Assembly: GCF_001613795.1 (NCBI RefSeq)
Contig: NZ_LPVZ01000015.1
Span: forward strand, 1-41,216
Length of the DNA stretch: 41,216 bases
DNA from: Thalassospira sp. MCCC 1A01148
Lineage (GTDB): Bacteria > Pseudomonadota > Alphaproteobacteria > Rhodospirillales > Thalassospiraceae
Direction: 5' to 3'
In this document: in pieces, positions 1 through 7,364 of the stretch
Layout: the number at the start of each line of letters is the position of its first letter
How positions within the stretch are numbered: the first letter of the stretch is position 1
The notes under the pieces: model-generated
Database searches by the model: none
What the model was told of the DNA's origin: nothing
Seen by the model: only the letters and a program-made list of their open reading frames with translations
Program-made: the position numbers and the translations under genes

Positions 1-223
1 ATTTGTGCGGATATGCGAAGCAAAATTGCAGGAAGATGCACATCTTTCAAGATTTTGCGACAACGTAGCCCGTGCAAATCCGGGTGATCCGAAGGACAAC
101 TGATATGAGAGAAAGCCTCTGCGTCAAATCCCTTGATTGGGAACCACCCCAATCTTCGGGCTTTTCCTTGCTTTTTCTCTCATATCAATTGCCGGATCGA
201 TCATTTGGATAAGTTTGGACCCT
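1..223 (+). ncRNA. Structured RNA-like repeat element, copy 1 (5' end cut by the window)
   Basis: Columns 1-98 align without gaps to the reverse complement of the element at 29325-29589, with 84 of 98 bases identical by my count. Arm 1: 1-10 pairs with 70-79 (including tandem U-G, G-U at 6-74 and 7-73), 20-27 with 51-58, and 31-37 with 42-48 closing a GCAC loop. Arm 2: a perfect 14-bp helix 101-114/174-187 enclosing a 7-bp hairpin 135-141/148-154. Unpaired GTGATCCGAAGGACA (84-98), CTGCGTCAAATCCCTT (119-134) and TTTTCCTT (162-169) are identical in copy 2. The right end (about 198-223, ending GACCCT) also resembles the end of copy 2. The outer left stem lies before base 1. No coding potential. 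Function unknown; type is given as ncRNA because the helices covary between copies. Confidence 0.75.
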
Positions 224-249
224 GGTCATGGTCAAGAGTCGGTTTTGTC

Positions 250-357
250 CGAAATATCGAACAGCTCCGATGAAAGATAAACACAAAATAGACGCCGTAA
301 ACAAAAATCAGGGTCGCCGAAATGGTGTTTGACGGTCGAATATTCGAAACAGTTCCG
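250..357. promoter_or_regulatory. Candidate operator pair upstream of the pyrimidine block
   Basis: Two similar copies of about 20 bp lie at 250-269 (CGAAATATCGAACAG then CTCCG) and 337-357 (CGAATATTCGAAACAG then TTCCG). The second contains the perfect palindrome TCGAATATTCGA (336-347). TTTGACG at 329-335 could be a -35-like element. The repeats sit 220-320 bp before the aminotransferase start and may bind its regulator. The rest of 224-573 shows short hairpins (GCCTG/CAGGC near 412-427, CGGTGG/CCACCG near 508-531) but no gene I can support. Operator role is inference. Confidence 0.35.
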
Positions 358-573
358 CGGTGGTGTTAAAGCGCTAGTGCATGGGCATGTCTCATGCTAA
401 CGACTTTGACGTGCCTGTATTGCAGGCCTTTCCGCAAGGCGAATGTGCGACATTTTGGTCAGAGGGCCGAATACCTTTCGCGATACGGGAAGAATAAAAT
501 CAGATGCCGGTGGACGGTGTCCGCCACCGAACCGGTCGAGAGAAGCACTTAAAAAGGTACGGGAGACCTTTTG

Positions 574-1905
574 ATGACAGCCACCACGAAAATCAGTCGT
601 CCGAACGATCTTTCGGCGTTCTGGATGCCCTTTACGGCCAACCGTCAGTTCAAGCAGACCCCGCGTATGCTGGTCTCGGCGGACGGCATGTATTACAAAA
701 CCGACGACAACCGCGATATCCTTGACGGCACCGCAGGCCTTTGGTGCTGCAACGCCGGTCACAAGCGTCCGAAAATCGTCGAAGCGGTCAAGGCGCAGAT
801 GGATGAGCTGGATTACGCACCGGCGTTCCAGATGGGCCATCCCAAGGCGTTCGAGCTGGCCAGCCGTCTGGCTCAGCTGATGCCGGGCAATCTTAACCAT
901 GTATTCTATACCAACTCCGGTTCTGAATCGGTTGAGACCGCGCTTAAAATCGCACTGGCCTATCACCGCGCACGTGGCGATGGTCAGCGGACCCGTCTGA
1001 TCGGTCGTGAACGCGGCTATCACGGTGTGAACTTCGGTGGTATTTCTGTCGGTGGTATTTCGGGTAACCGCAAGACCTTTGGCCAGATGCTGGGCGGTGT
1101 TGACCATATGCGTCACACCTATCTGCCGGAAGAAAACGGTGTCACCCGTGGCATGCCCGAACATGGAGCCTACCTTGCCGAAGATCTGGAACGCATTTGC
1201 GCGCTGCATGATCCGTCAACCATCGCGGCCGTCATTGTCGAGCCGGTTGCAGGTTCCACCGGCGTTCTGATCCCGCCGAAGGGTTATCTGGAACGCCTGC
1301 GCGAGATTTGCACCAAGCACGGCATTCTTCTGATCTTTGATGAAGTCATCACCGGTTTCGGTCGCCTTGGCGCACCGTTCGCAGTTGATTATTTCGGTGT
1401 TCAGCCGGATCTGGTCACGACCGCCAAGGGCCTGACCAACGGAACCATTCCGATGGGTGCCGTGTTTGCCACCGACGAAATCCATGATGCGTTCATGACC
1501 GGTGCGGAAAACATGATCGAGCTGTTCCATGGTTACACCTATTCGGGTAACCCGGTTGCCTGTGCAGCCGCGATGGCAACGCTTGAGACCTATGAAGAAG
1601 ATGGTCTTTACACCAAGGGCCAGGAACTTGGTCAGTATTGGGAAGATGCAGTGCACAGCCTGATCGACCTGCCGCTGGTCAAGGATGTTCGTAACCTGGG
1701 TCTGATCGGTGCGATCGAGCTGGAGCCGATTGAAGGCTTCCCGACCAAGCGTGCCTTCAATGCCTTCCTCAAGGCGTTTGAAAAAGGCATCCTGATCCGG
1801 ACCACGGGTGACATTATTGCGCTGTCGCCGCCGCTGATCCTTGAAAAATCACACATTGATCAGCTGTTCGGCACATTGCGCGAAGTGCTTAAAGAGATCG
1901 ATTAA
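574..1905 (+). CDS. Omega-amino acid (beta-alanine):pyruvate aminotransferase
   Basis: Class III PLP aminotransferase of 443 residues. It probably moves the amino group of beta-alanine to pyruvate, giving malonate semialdehyde and alanine, the last step of reductive pyrimidine breakdown. The N-terminal WMPFTANRQFK motif and the GLWCCNAGH segment are typical of the beta-alanine:pyruvate transaminase group. IFDEVITGFGR carries the PLP-binding Asp, and TTAKGLTNG the Schiff-base lysine (K285). I start at ATG 574, 8 bases after GGGAGA; a TTG at 571 would add one residue. Length fits the family. The next genes are beta-ureidopropionase and dihydropyrimidinase, which supports beta-alanine over other omega-amines (taurine, putrescine or aromatic amines remain possible substrates). 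Confidence 0.88.
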   Translation: MTATTKISRPNDLSAFWMPFTANRQFKQTPRMLVSADGMYYKTDDNRDILDGTAGLWCCNAGHKRPKIVEAVKAQMDELDYAPAFQMGHPKAFELASRLAQLMPGNLNHVFYTNSGSESVETALKIALAYHRARGDGQRTRLIGRERGYHGVNFGGISVGGISGNRKTFGQMLGGVDHMRHTYLPEENGVTRGMPEHGAYLAEDLERICALHDPSTIAAVIVEPVAGSTGVLIPPKGYLERLREICTKHGILLIFDEVITGFGRLGAPFAVDYFGVQPDLVTTAKGLTNGTIPMGAVFATDEIHDAFMTGAENMIELFHGYTYSGNPVACAAAMATLETYEEDGLYTKGQELGQYWEDAVHSLIDLPLVKDVRNLGLIGAIELEPIEGFPTKRAFNAFLKAFEKGILIRTTGDIIALSPPLILEKSHIDQLFGTLREVLKEID

Positions 1906-1918
1906 GATCAAGAAATTC

Positions 1919-1949
1919 GCCCCTTGTCCGTTCCAAACGGGCAGGGGGC
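1919..1949 (+). terminator. Strong hairpin after the aminotransferase, no U-tract
   Basis: A 12-bp stem (1919-1930 with 1938-1949, two G-U pairs) closes a 7-base loop 13 bases after the stop codon. It is not followed by a T-run, so it may act as a 3' stabiliser, an attenuator or a weak terminator. The gap to the next gene is 250 bp, wide for an operon, so beta-ureidopropionase may have its own promoter. Confidence 0.45.
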
Positions 1950-2155
1950 AACGGCTTGCAGGGCTGATAAAAAATCAAACGGTTCTGCAACGCCACGGAG
2001 GAAACATCTGTTTCGCGATTTTACTGATCGCGTCCCGTCTGGGAATGGACCCGCATAAAACAAAACAGGGTTCTTGGGGCGCGTTCGGACATAAGTCCAA
2101 AGATCAGCAAAAGCTGGCAAGGACATAAAAATATCAGATCAAGGAGGTATCTCGG

Positions 2156-3022
2156 ATGTCGATGCTGAGAGGCGGACTGATTCAAATGAGTCTGAAAGGG
2201 TCAACCGATCAGACCCCCGAAGAAATCCGCAAGGCCATGATTGATGCACATCTGCCCTATATTGAAGAGGCAGCCAAAAAAGGTGTGCAGGTCCTGTGCT
2301 TTCAGGAAGTTTTCACCCAGCCCTATTTCTGTCCGAGCCAGGACAAGAAATGGTATGCGGCCGCGGAAAAAATCCCCGATGGCCCGACCACACAGCTGAT
2401 GTGTGAGCTGGCAGCAAAATACAAAATGGTGATCGTTGTTCCGATCTATGAGGAAGACATCACCGGTGTCTATTACAACACCGCTGCCGTGATTGATGCC
2501 GACGGTACCTATCTTGGGAAATACCGCAAAACCCATATCCCCCACGTCGCCGGTTTCTGGGAGAAGTTCTTCTTCAAGCCGGGCGTCTCGGATTGGCCGG
2601 TCTTTGACACCCAGTACTGCAAACTTGGCGTTTACATCTGCTATGACCGCCACTTCCCGGAAGGCTGGCGTGCGCTGGCGCTGAACGGGGCGGAATATAT
2701 CGTCAATCCGTCGGCGACTGTTGCCGGGGTGTCGGAATATATCTGGAAACTCGAACAGCCGGCATCGGCTGTGGCTAATGGGTGTTTCATCGGCGCGATC
2801 AACCGGGTTGGACGCGAACAGCCGTGGGATATTGGCGAGTTTTATGGTCAGAGCTATTTCGTCAATCCACGTGGCGAAATCGAAGCACAGGCATCGCGTG
2901 ACCAGGACGAATTGCTGGTCCATGACATGGATATGTCGATGGTGCGTGAAATTCGCGACAACTGGCAGTTCTTCCGCGACCGTCGCCCGTCGACCTATAC
3001 CCGTCTGACGGACGGTAACTGA
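2156..3022 (+). CDS. Beta-ureidopropionase (N-carbamoyl-beta-alanine amidohydrolase)
   Basis: Carbon-nitrogen hydrolase (nitrilase superfamily), 288 residues. It hydrolyses N-carbamoyl-beta-alanine to beta-alanine, CO2 and ammonia in the cytoplasm, the step between dihydropyrimidinase and the aminotransferase. The catalytic triad is visible: Glu51 (CFQEVFTQPYF), Lys125 (GKYRKTHIPH) and Cys162 (GVYICYDRHFPEG). The RHFPEGWRALAL segment matches bacterial beta-ureidopropionases and N-carbamoylputrescine amidases, so the latter is the main alternative; the neighbourhood decides for the pyrimidine role. Start ATG 2156 follows a near-perfect Shine-Dalgarno AAGGAGGT at 2141-2148. Confidence 0.88.
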   Translation: MSMLRGGLIQMSLKGSTDQTPEEIRKAMIDAHLPYIEEAAKKGVQVLCFQEVFTQPYFCPSQDKKWYAAAEKIPDGPTTQLMCELAAKYKMVIVVPIYEEDITGVYYNTAAVIDADGTYLGKYRKTHIPHVAGFWEKFFFKPGVSDWPVFDTQYCKLGVYICYDRHFPEGWRALALNGAEYIVNPSATVAGVSEYIWKLEQPASAVANGCFIGAINRVGREQPWDIGEFYGQSYFVNPRGEIEAQASRDQDELLVHDMDMSMVREIRDNWQFFRDRRPSTYTRLTDGN

Positions 3023-3033
3023 TTTCATGATAC

Positions 3034-3064
3034 CGGCGAGCGGTTTGTGGCTGCTCGCCGTTTT
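3034..3064 (+). terminator. Rho-independent terminator after beta-ureidopropionase
   Basis: CGGCGAGC (3034-3041) pairs with GCTCGCCG (3053-3060), then TTTT. It separates beta-ureidopropionase from the transporter genes, so part of the block is probably transcribed separately or by read-through. Confidence 0.7.
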
Positions 3065-3241
3065 GCCCTGATCGACAGGTGGGGTATCATTCCCCATTCC
3101 CGGCAATGACCGGGCAAAGGCTTTATGCGTTTGATCAAATGTCGACAGGGTTCAGGGCAACGTCCCTGAGGGAGGCTTCCAATAAGTCGGATCAGAAATC
3201 TTTCTGGTTCGGAAGAGAGACATACGATCAGGGGAAACCCC

Positions 3242-4069
3242 ATGACGCTAAAACAAGTCGTCAATAATGTTGCTGAGATGCCCGCATCGAAAAAAGCTGT
3301 TGTTGATATCAATAAACTGTCGCTGACCTTTCAGACGGCAGATGGTCCTGTGTACGCCCTTTCCGATGTCGATCTGACCATCGAAGAAGGCGATTTCGTT
3401 TCCTTTATCGGTCCGTCAGGTTGCGGCAAAACCACGCTTTTGCGTGTGATTGCAGACCTTGAGCAAGCCACCGGGGGCGATATTTCGATCAACGGTGTTA
3501 CGCCACACGAAGCCCGCGAAAAGCGTGCTTATGGCTATGTCTTTCAGGCACCGGCGCTTTTGCCGTGGCGCTCGATCGAACGCAACGTGACCTTGCCGCT
3601 CGAAATCATGGAAATCTCCAAGGAAGAGCGCGTCAAGCGCGCCCAGGAGGCCCTGAAACTTGTCGAGCTCAATGGCTTTGAAAAGAAATTCCCATGGCAG
3701 CTGTCTGGTGGCATGCAGCAGCGTGCATCAATTGCGCGTGCGCTGTCATTCGACGCCGACCTGCTTTTGATGGACGAACCGTTTGGCGCGCTCGACGAGA
3801 TTGTGCGTGATCATCTCAATGAACAGCTGTTGAAACTTTGGGCGCGCACCAACAAGACGGTGGCGTTTGTGACCCACTCCATCCCCGAGGCGGTGTATCT
3901 GTCGACCAAGATTGTCGTGATGTCACCGCGTCCTGGGCGCATCATTGACGTGATCGAAACCAACTTCCCGAACGACCGTACACTCGATATCCGTGAAACG
4001 CCGGAATTCCTCGAGATTGCGCATCGGGTTCGTGAAGGGCTGCGTGCGGGGCACAGCAATGACGAGTAA
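3242..4069 (+). CDS. ABC transporter ATPase, NitT/TauT (SsuB/TauB/ThiZ) type
   Basis: ATP-binding subunit of 275 residues that powers the importer formed with the next three genes. Walker A GPSGCGKTT (57-65), Q-loop GYVFQAPALLPW (98-109), signature LSGGM (154-158), Walker B LLLMDEP (174-180) and switch His212 (VTHSIPEA) are all intact. The LLPW after the Q-loop and LMDEPFGALDE are typical of nitrate/taurine/alkanesulfonate/thiamine-precursor importers. ATG 3242 follows AGGGGAA. Its last 11 bases overlap the start of the first permease, pointing to translational coupling. Substrate is not readable from the ATPase; context suggests a pyrimidine or pyrimidine-ring derivative. Confidence 0.9.
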   Translation: MTLKQVVNNVAEMPASKKAVVDINKLSLTFQTADGPVYALSDVDLTIEEGDFVSFIGPSGCGKTTLLRVIADLEQATGGDISINGVTPHEAREKRAYGYVFQAPALLPWRSIERNVTLPLEIMEISKEERVKRAQEALKLVELNGFEKKFPWQLSGGMQQRASIARALSFDADLLLMDEPFGALDEIVRDHLNEQLLKLWARTNKTVAFVTHSIPEAVYLSTKIVVMSPRPGRIIDVIETNFPNDRTLDIRETPEFLEIAHRVREGLRAGHSNDE

Positions 4070-4988
4070 TGCTGCTTCCATGACCGGGTCCGTTAACGGA
4101 CCATCGACCTGGACGCGCATGATGTCTGGCCAGACCGGGCCGGTCTGTGTTGTTCTGATTGCGCTTCTTGTTCTGTGGTATGTCGGGGCCGTTTTCATGA
4201 ACGCACCGACCCAGATTGACCGATATGACCGTGCTGACCAGACCTGGACTGCCGGCCAGCTGATCGAAGACACGCTGGCACAGGATCGTCCGATCCTGCC
4301 GGCCCCCCATCAGGTCGCGGTCGAGATGTATAAAACCATCTTTGCCATCAAGATCACGTCCAAGCGGTCGCTGGTTTATCACAGCTGGGTGACGCTTTCC
4401 TCGACCCTTCTGGGCTTTGGGATCGGGACGTTGCTTGGTGTGTTGCTGGCGGTGGGCATCGTTCATGTCATGACGCTTGAAAAAAGCCTGATGCCATGGG
4501 TGATTTCATCGCAAACCATTCCGATCCTTGCCATCGCCCCGATGATCATTGTTGTTCTGGGGGCCATCGGGATCAAGGGACTGGTGCCAAAGGCGGTTAT
4601 TTCGACCTATTTGTGCTTTTTCCCGGTCACGATCAGCATGGTCAAGGGCCTGCGTTCCCCACAGGTGATCCAGCTTGATCTGATGCGGACCTACAATGCC
4701 TCGAAATGGCAGACCTTCTGGCAGCTTCGTTTGCCGTCCGCCATGCCATACCTGTTTGCCAGCCTGAAAGTCGCGATTGCGATCAGTCTGGTCGGTGCCA
4801 TCGTTGGTGAATTGCCGACCGGTGCGCAGGCAGGGCTTGGTGCGCGTTTGCTGGCGGGGTCCTATTACGGACAGACCATCCAGATCTGGTCGGCCCTTCT
4901 GACAGCGGCCTTTGTGGCGGCCATCCTTGTGGTGATCGTTGGCTGGTGTGAACGCAGGGTCCTTGTGCGGATGGGAGTAAAGTCATGA
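4059..4988 (+). CDS. ABC transporter permease 1 (NitT/TauT type)
   Basis: Inner-membrane permease of 309 residues with a first membrane segment near residues 25-45, then a long external stretch containing ILPAPHQV, then the BPD-type permease core. The EAA-like loop is MRTYNASKWQTFWQLRLPSA and the last part (VGAIVGELPTGAQAGLGARL) is typical of the SsuC/ThiX group. I start at ATG 4059, which overlaps the ATPase stop; an ATG at 4080 is possible, and an upstream in-frame ATG at 3993 lies deep in the ATPase and is unlikely. The stop overlaps the next start as ATGA (4985-4988). Confidence 0.88.
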   Translation: MTSNAASMTGSVNGPSTWTRMMSGQTGPVCVVLIALLVLWYVGAVFMNAPTQIDRYDRADQTWTAGQLIEDTLAQDRPILPAPHQVAVEMYKTIFAIKITSKRSLVYHSWVTLSSTLLGFGIGTLLGVLLAVGIVHVMTLEKSLMPWVISSQTIPILAIAPMIIVVLGAIGIKGLVPKAVISTYLCFFPVTISMVKGLRSPQVIQLDLMRTYNASKWQTFWQLRLPSAMPYLFASLKVAIAISLVGAIVGELPTGAQAGLGARLLAGSYYGQTIQIWSALLTAAFVAAILVVIVGWCERRVLVRMGVKS

Positions 4989-6142
4989 CCGGGATGAAAC
5001 TGGACAAATTCTGTCTCGTTGCGGCGATTGCGGCTTTGCTGGCCCTGATTTTTCCGCTGTCGGGCATTGATGGTGATACCGGAAAACAGGTTGCCTTTGT
5101 CGGCGATATTCCGGGGCTTGCCATCGCCATGGCACTTTGTGTGATTACCGGTGCGGCTTTCACCTGGCTTGGTGTGCGGTCGGTCAAGGCGGGGATGGTT
5201 ATTCTTGCGGTTGCCGTGTTTGGCTGCTGGCAGGCTGTGGATGTTCTTTATGATCATGGTGTGGCCGGTTATGCCGCGCTTGGATTCTGGTTGTTTATCA
5301 TTTCGCTTTGGGCGTTTGTCTGGCGCGGGATTGATGTGATCGCCAATTTCCACAGCCTTGATCGCAGCAAGCAACACGCTGCCAACATTGTTGTGCCGTT
5401 GGCCTTTGGCGTATGGCTTCTGTTTGTATGGGAAGTCGTCGTTTCAGGCTTTGGCGTGCCACAGGTCCTGTTGCCGCCGCCCAGCATGATTGGCGAACGG
5501 TTTGTCAATTCCACCGACATTCTGGCATCCGACTTCCACCAGACCTTTGTGAAGGCGGTGCTCAGTGGCTATGTCATGGGCTGTGGATCGGCCTTTATCA
5601 TCGCGATTGCCGTTGACCGTGTGCCGTTTCTTAAACGCGGTCTTTTGCCGCTGGGCAACATGGTGTCGGCCCTGCCGATCATTGGTGTCGCGCCGATCAT
5701 GGTGATGTGGTTCGGCTTTGACTGGCAGTCAAAGGCGGCTGTGATCGTGATTATGACGTTCTTCCCGATGCTGGTGAATACCGTTACCGGGTTGAATGCG
5801 GCAGGTAAGCTTGAAAAGGATCTGATGGCGACATACGCGTCGGGCTATTGGTCAACACTGTTCAGACTGCGTTTGCCCGCTGCCATGCCGTTTGTGTTCA
5901 ACGCGCTTAAAATCAATTCCACGCTTGCGCTGATTGGCGCAATCGTCGCCGAATTTTTCGGCACCCCGATTGTTGGTATGGGCTTCCGCATCTCGACCGA
6001 GGTCGGGCGGATGAATATCGACATGGTCTGGGCGGAAATCGCATTGGCGGCCCTTGCTGGGACCGCCTTCTACGGAGCCGTGGCTTATATCGAGAGAAAA
6101 GCAACGTCATGGCATCCGTCATTCCGGGTACGTCGCCATTAA
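4985..6142 (+). CDS. ABC transporter permease 2 with extra N-terminal membrane segments
   Basis: Permease of 385 residues, longer than the roughly 250-300 usual in this family. About the first 120 residues add four hydrophobic segments (near 7-26, 36-62, 68-90 and 95-118) before a standard permease core starting near 130 (FGVWLLFVWEVVVSGFGVP). The core has the PPPSMIGERF segment, the EAA-like loop ATYASGYWSTLFRLRLPAAM, and AIVAEFFGTPIVGMGF near the C-terminus. ATGA overlap with permease 1 implies equal translation and a heterodimeric channel. The function of the N-terminal extension is unknown. Confidence 0.87.
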   Translation: MTGMKLDKFCLVAAIAALLALIFPLSGIDGDTGKQVAFVGDIPGLAIAMALCVITGAAFTWLGVRSVKAGMVILAVAVFGCWQAVDVLYDHGVAGYAALGFWLFIISLWAFVWRGIDVIANFHSLDRSKQHAANIVVPLAFGVWLLFVWEVVVSGFGVPQVLLPPPSMIGERFVNSTDILASDFHQTFVKAVLSGYVMGCGSAFIIAIAVDRVPFLKRGLLPLGNMVSALPIIGVAPIMVMWFGFDWQSKAAVIVIMTFFPMLVNTVTGLNAAGKLEKDLMATYASGYWSTLFRLRLPAAMPFVFNALKINSTLALIGAIVAEFFGTPIVGMGFRISTEVGRMNIDMVWAEIALAALAGTAFYGAVAYIERKATSWHPSFRVRRH

Positions 6143-6203
6143 AGGCATAAAACAAGACGACCCGTCGGGAGGACTTGACTACAACCTGAGGAGACATCGA
6201 CGA

Positions 6204-7184
6204 ATGAATAAGTTTATTTCGACTGCTATGGGGTTGAGTTTCGGGTTGGCATCGTTTTCGGCGATGGCAGCAGACGAGGTAACCCTGCAGCTTAAATGGG
6301 TCACACAGGCCCAGTTTGCAGGCTACTATGTGGCACTAGACAAAGGTTTCTATGAAGAAGCCGACCTTGATGTGACCATTAATCCGGGTGGTCCGGACGT
6401 TGCCCCGCCGCAGGTGATTGCCGGTGGTGGTGCCGACGTGATCATTGACTGGATGCCGTCGGCCCTTGCATCGCGCGAAAAGGGTGTGCCGCTGGTTAAC
6501 ATCGCACAGCCGTTCGCCAAATCGGGCATGATGCTGACCTGCCTGAAGGAAACCGGCATTGAAAGCCCGGATGACTTCCCGGGTCGTACCCTTGGTGTCT
6601 GGTTCTTCGGGAACGAGTATCCGTTCCTGAGCTGGATGTCGAAACTCGGCATTCCGACCGATGGCGGCGACAATGGCGTGACCGTCCTTAAGCAGGGCTT
6701 CAACGTTGATCCGCTGATCCAGAAGCAGGCCGACTGCGTGTCGACCATGACCTATAACGAATACTGGCAGGTTATTGATGCCGGTATCCCGGCCGACGAC
6801 CTCAAGGTCTTCAAATACGAAGACCAGGGTGTCGCAACCCTTGAAGACGGTCTTTATGTTCTTGAAGACAATCTTGAAGACCCGGCATTTGTCGACAAGA
6901 TGGCACGCTTTGTTGATGCCAGCATGAAGGGCTGGATGTGGGCAAAGGAAAACCCGGAAGACGCCGCGATGATCGTTCTTGATAACGACATGACCGGTGC
7001 CCAGACCGAGAAACACCAGGTCCGCATGATGACCGAAATCGCCAAACTGCTTGGTGATTCTGCGGTTCTTGATGAAGCAGCCTATCAGCGTACCGTTGAC
7101 AGCCTGCTTTCGGGTGGTTCCGATCCGGTGATCACCAAGGAGCCGGAAGGTGCCTGGACTCACGCAGTGACCGACAAGATGTAA
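6204..7184 (+). CDS. ABC transporter substrate-binding protein, NMT1/THI5-like
   Basis: Periplasmic binding protein of 326 residues with a Sec signal peptide (MNKFISTAMGLSFGL..., cleavage expected after AMA, mature ADEVTLQLKW). LQLKWVTQAQFAGYYVALDKG is cut short here to LQLKWVTQAQFAGYY: this opening is characteristic of NMT1/THI5-type proteins that bind pyrimidine-like thiamin precursors. Encoded directly after the ATPase and both permeases and before dihydropyrimidinase, so import of a pyrimidine, dihydropyrimidine or N-carbamoyl-beta-alanine is likely; riboflavin or thiamin precursors are alternatives. ATG 6204 follows GAGGAG at 6188-6193; upstream in-frame codons lie inside the previous gene. 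Confidence 0.85.
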   Translation: MNKFISTAMGLSFGLASFSAMAADEVTLQLKWVTQAQFAGYYVALDKGFYEEADLDVTINPGGPDVAPPQVIAGGGADVIIDWMPSALASREKGVPLVNIAQPFAKSGMMLTCLKETGIESPDDFPGRTLGVWFFGNEYPFLSWMSKLGIPTDGGDNGVTVLKQGFNVDPLIQKQADCVSTMTYNEYWQVIDAGIPADDLKVFKYEDQGVATLEDGLYVLEDNLEDPAFVDKMARFVDASMKGWMWAKENPEDAAMIVLDNDMTGAQTEKHQVRMMTEIAKLLGDSAVLDEAAYQRTVDSLLSGGSDPVITKEPEGAWTHAVTDKM

Positions 7185-7207
7185 TTTGATCATCTTGTGA
7201 ATTTTGA

Positions 7208-7238
7208 CCGTCCGGCGGGGTTTTGCTTCGCCGGACGG
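7208..7238 (+). other. Intercistronic hairpin between binding protein and dihydropyrimidinase
   Basis: A 10-bp stem CCGTCCGGCG/CGCCGGACGG (7208-7217 with 7229-7238) lies 24 bases after the binding-protein stop, without a T-run. Such hairpins often protect the highly expressed binding-protein message from 3' decay and lower expression of the following gene. Confidence 0.5.
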
Positions 7239-7364
7239 GATGACCTCCAAGACTATGACGATTGATTGACGACTGATTGAATACCCTCTGGGTGTTTGGA
7301 GATAACGGGCGAAATGCCGGGATGGCCCGCAACTTTTCGCCGCTCAGACAACAAGGAGCCACCC

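Noticed and set aside
2201..3106. 301-codon open frame opposite beta-ureidopropionase
   Set aside because: Antisense shadow; the + strand has the intact catalytic triad.
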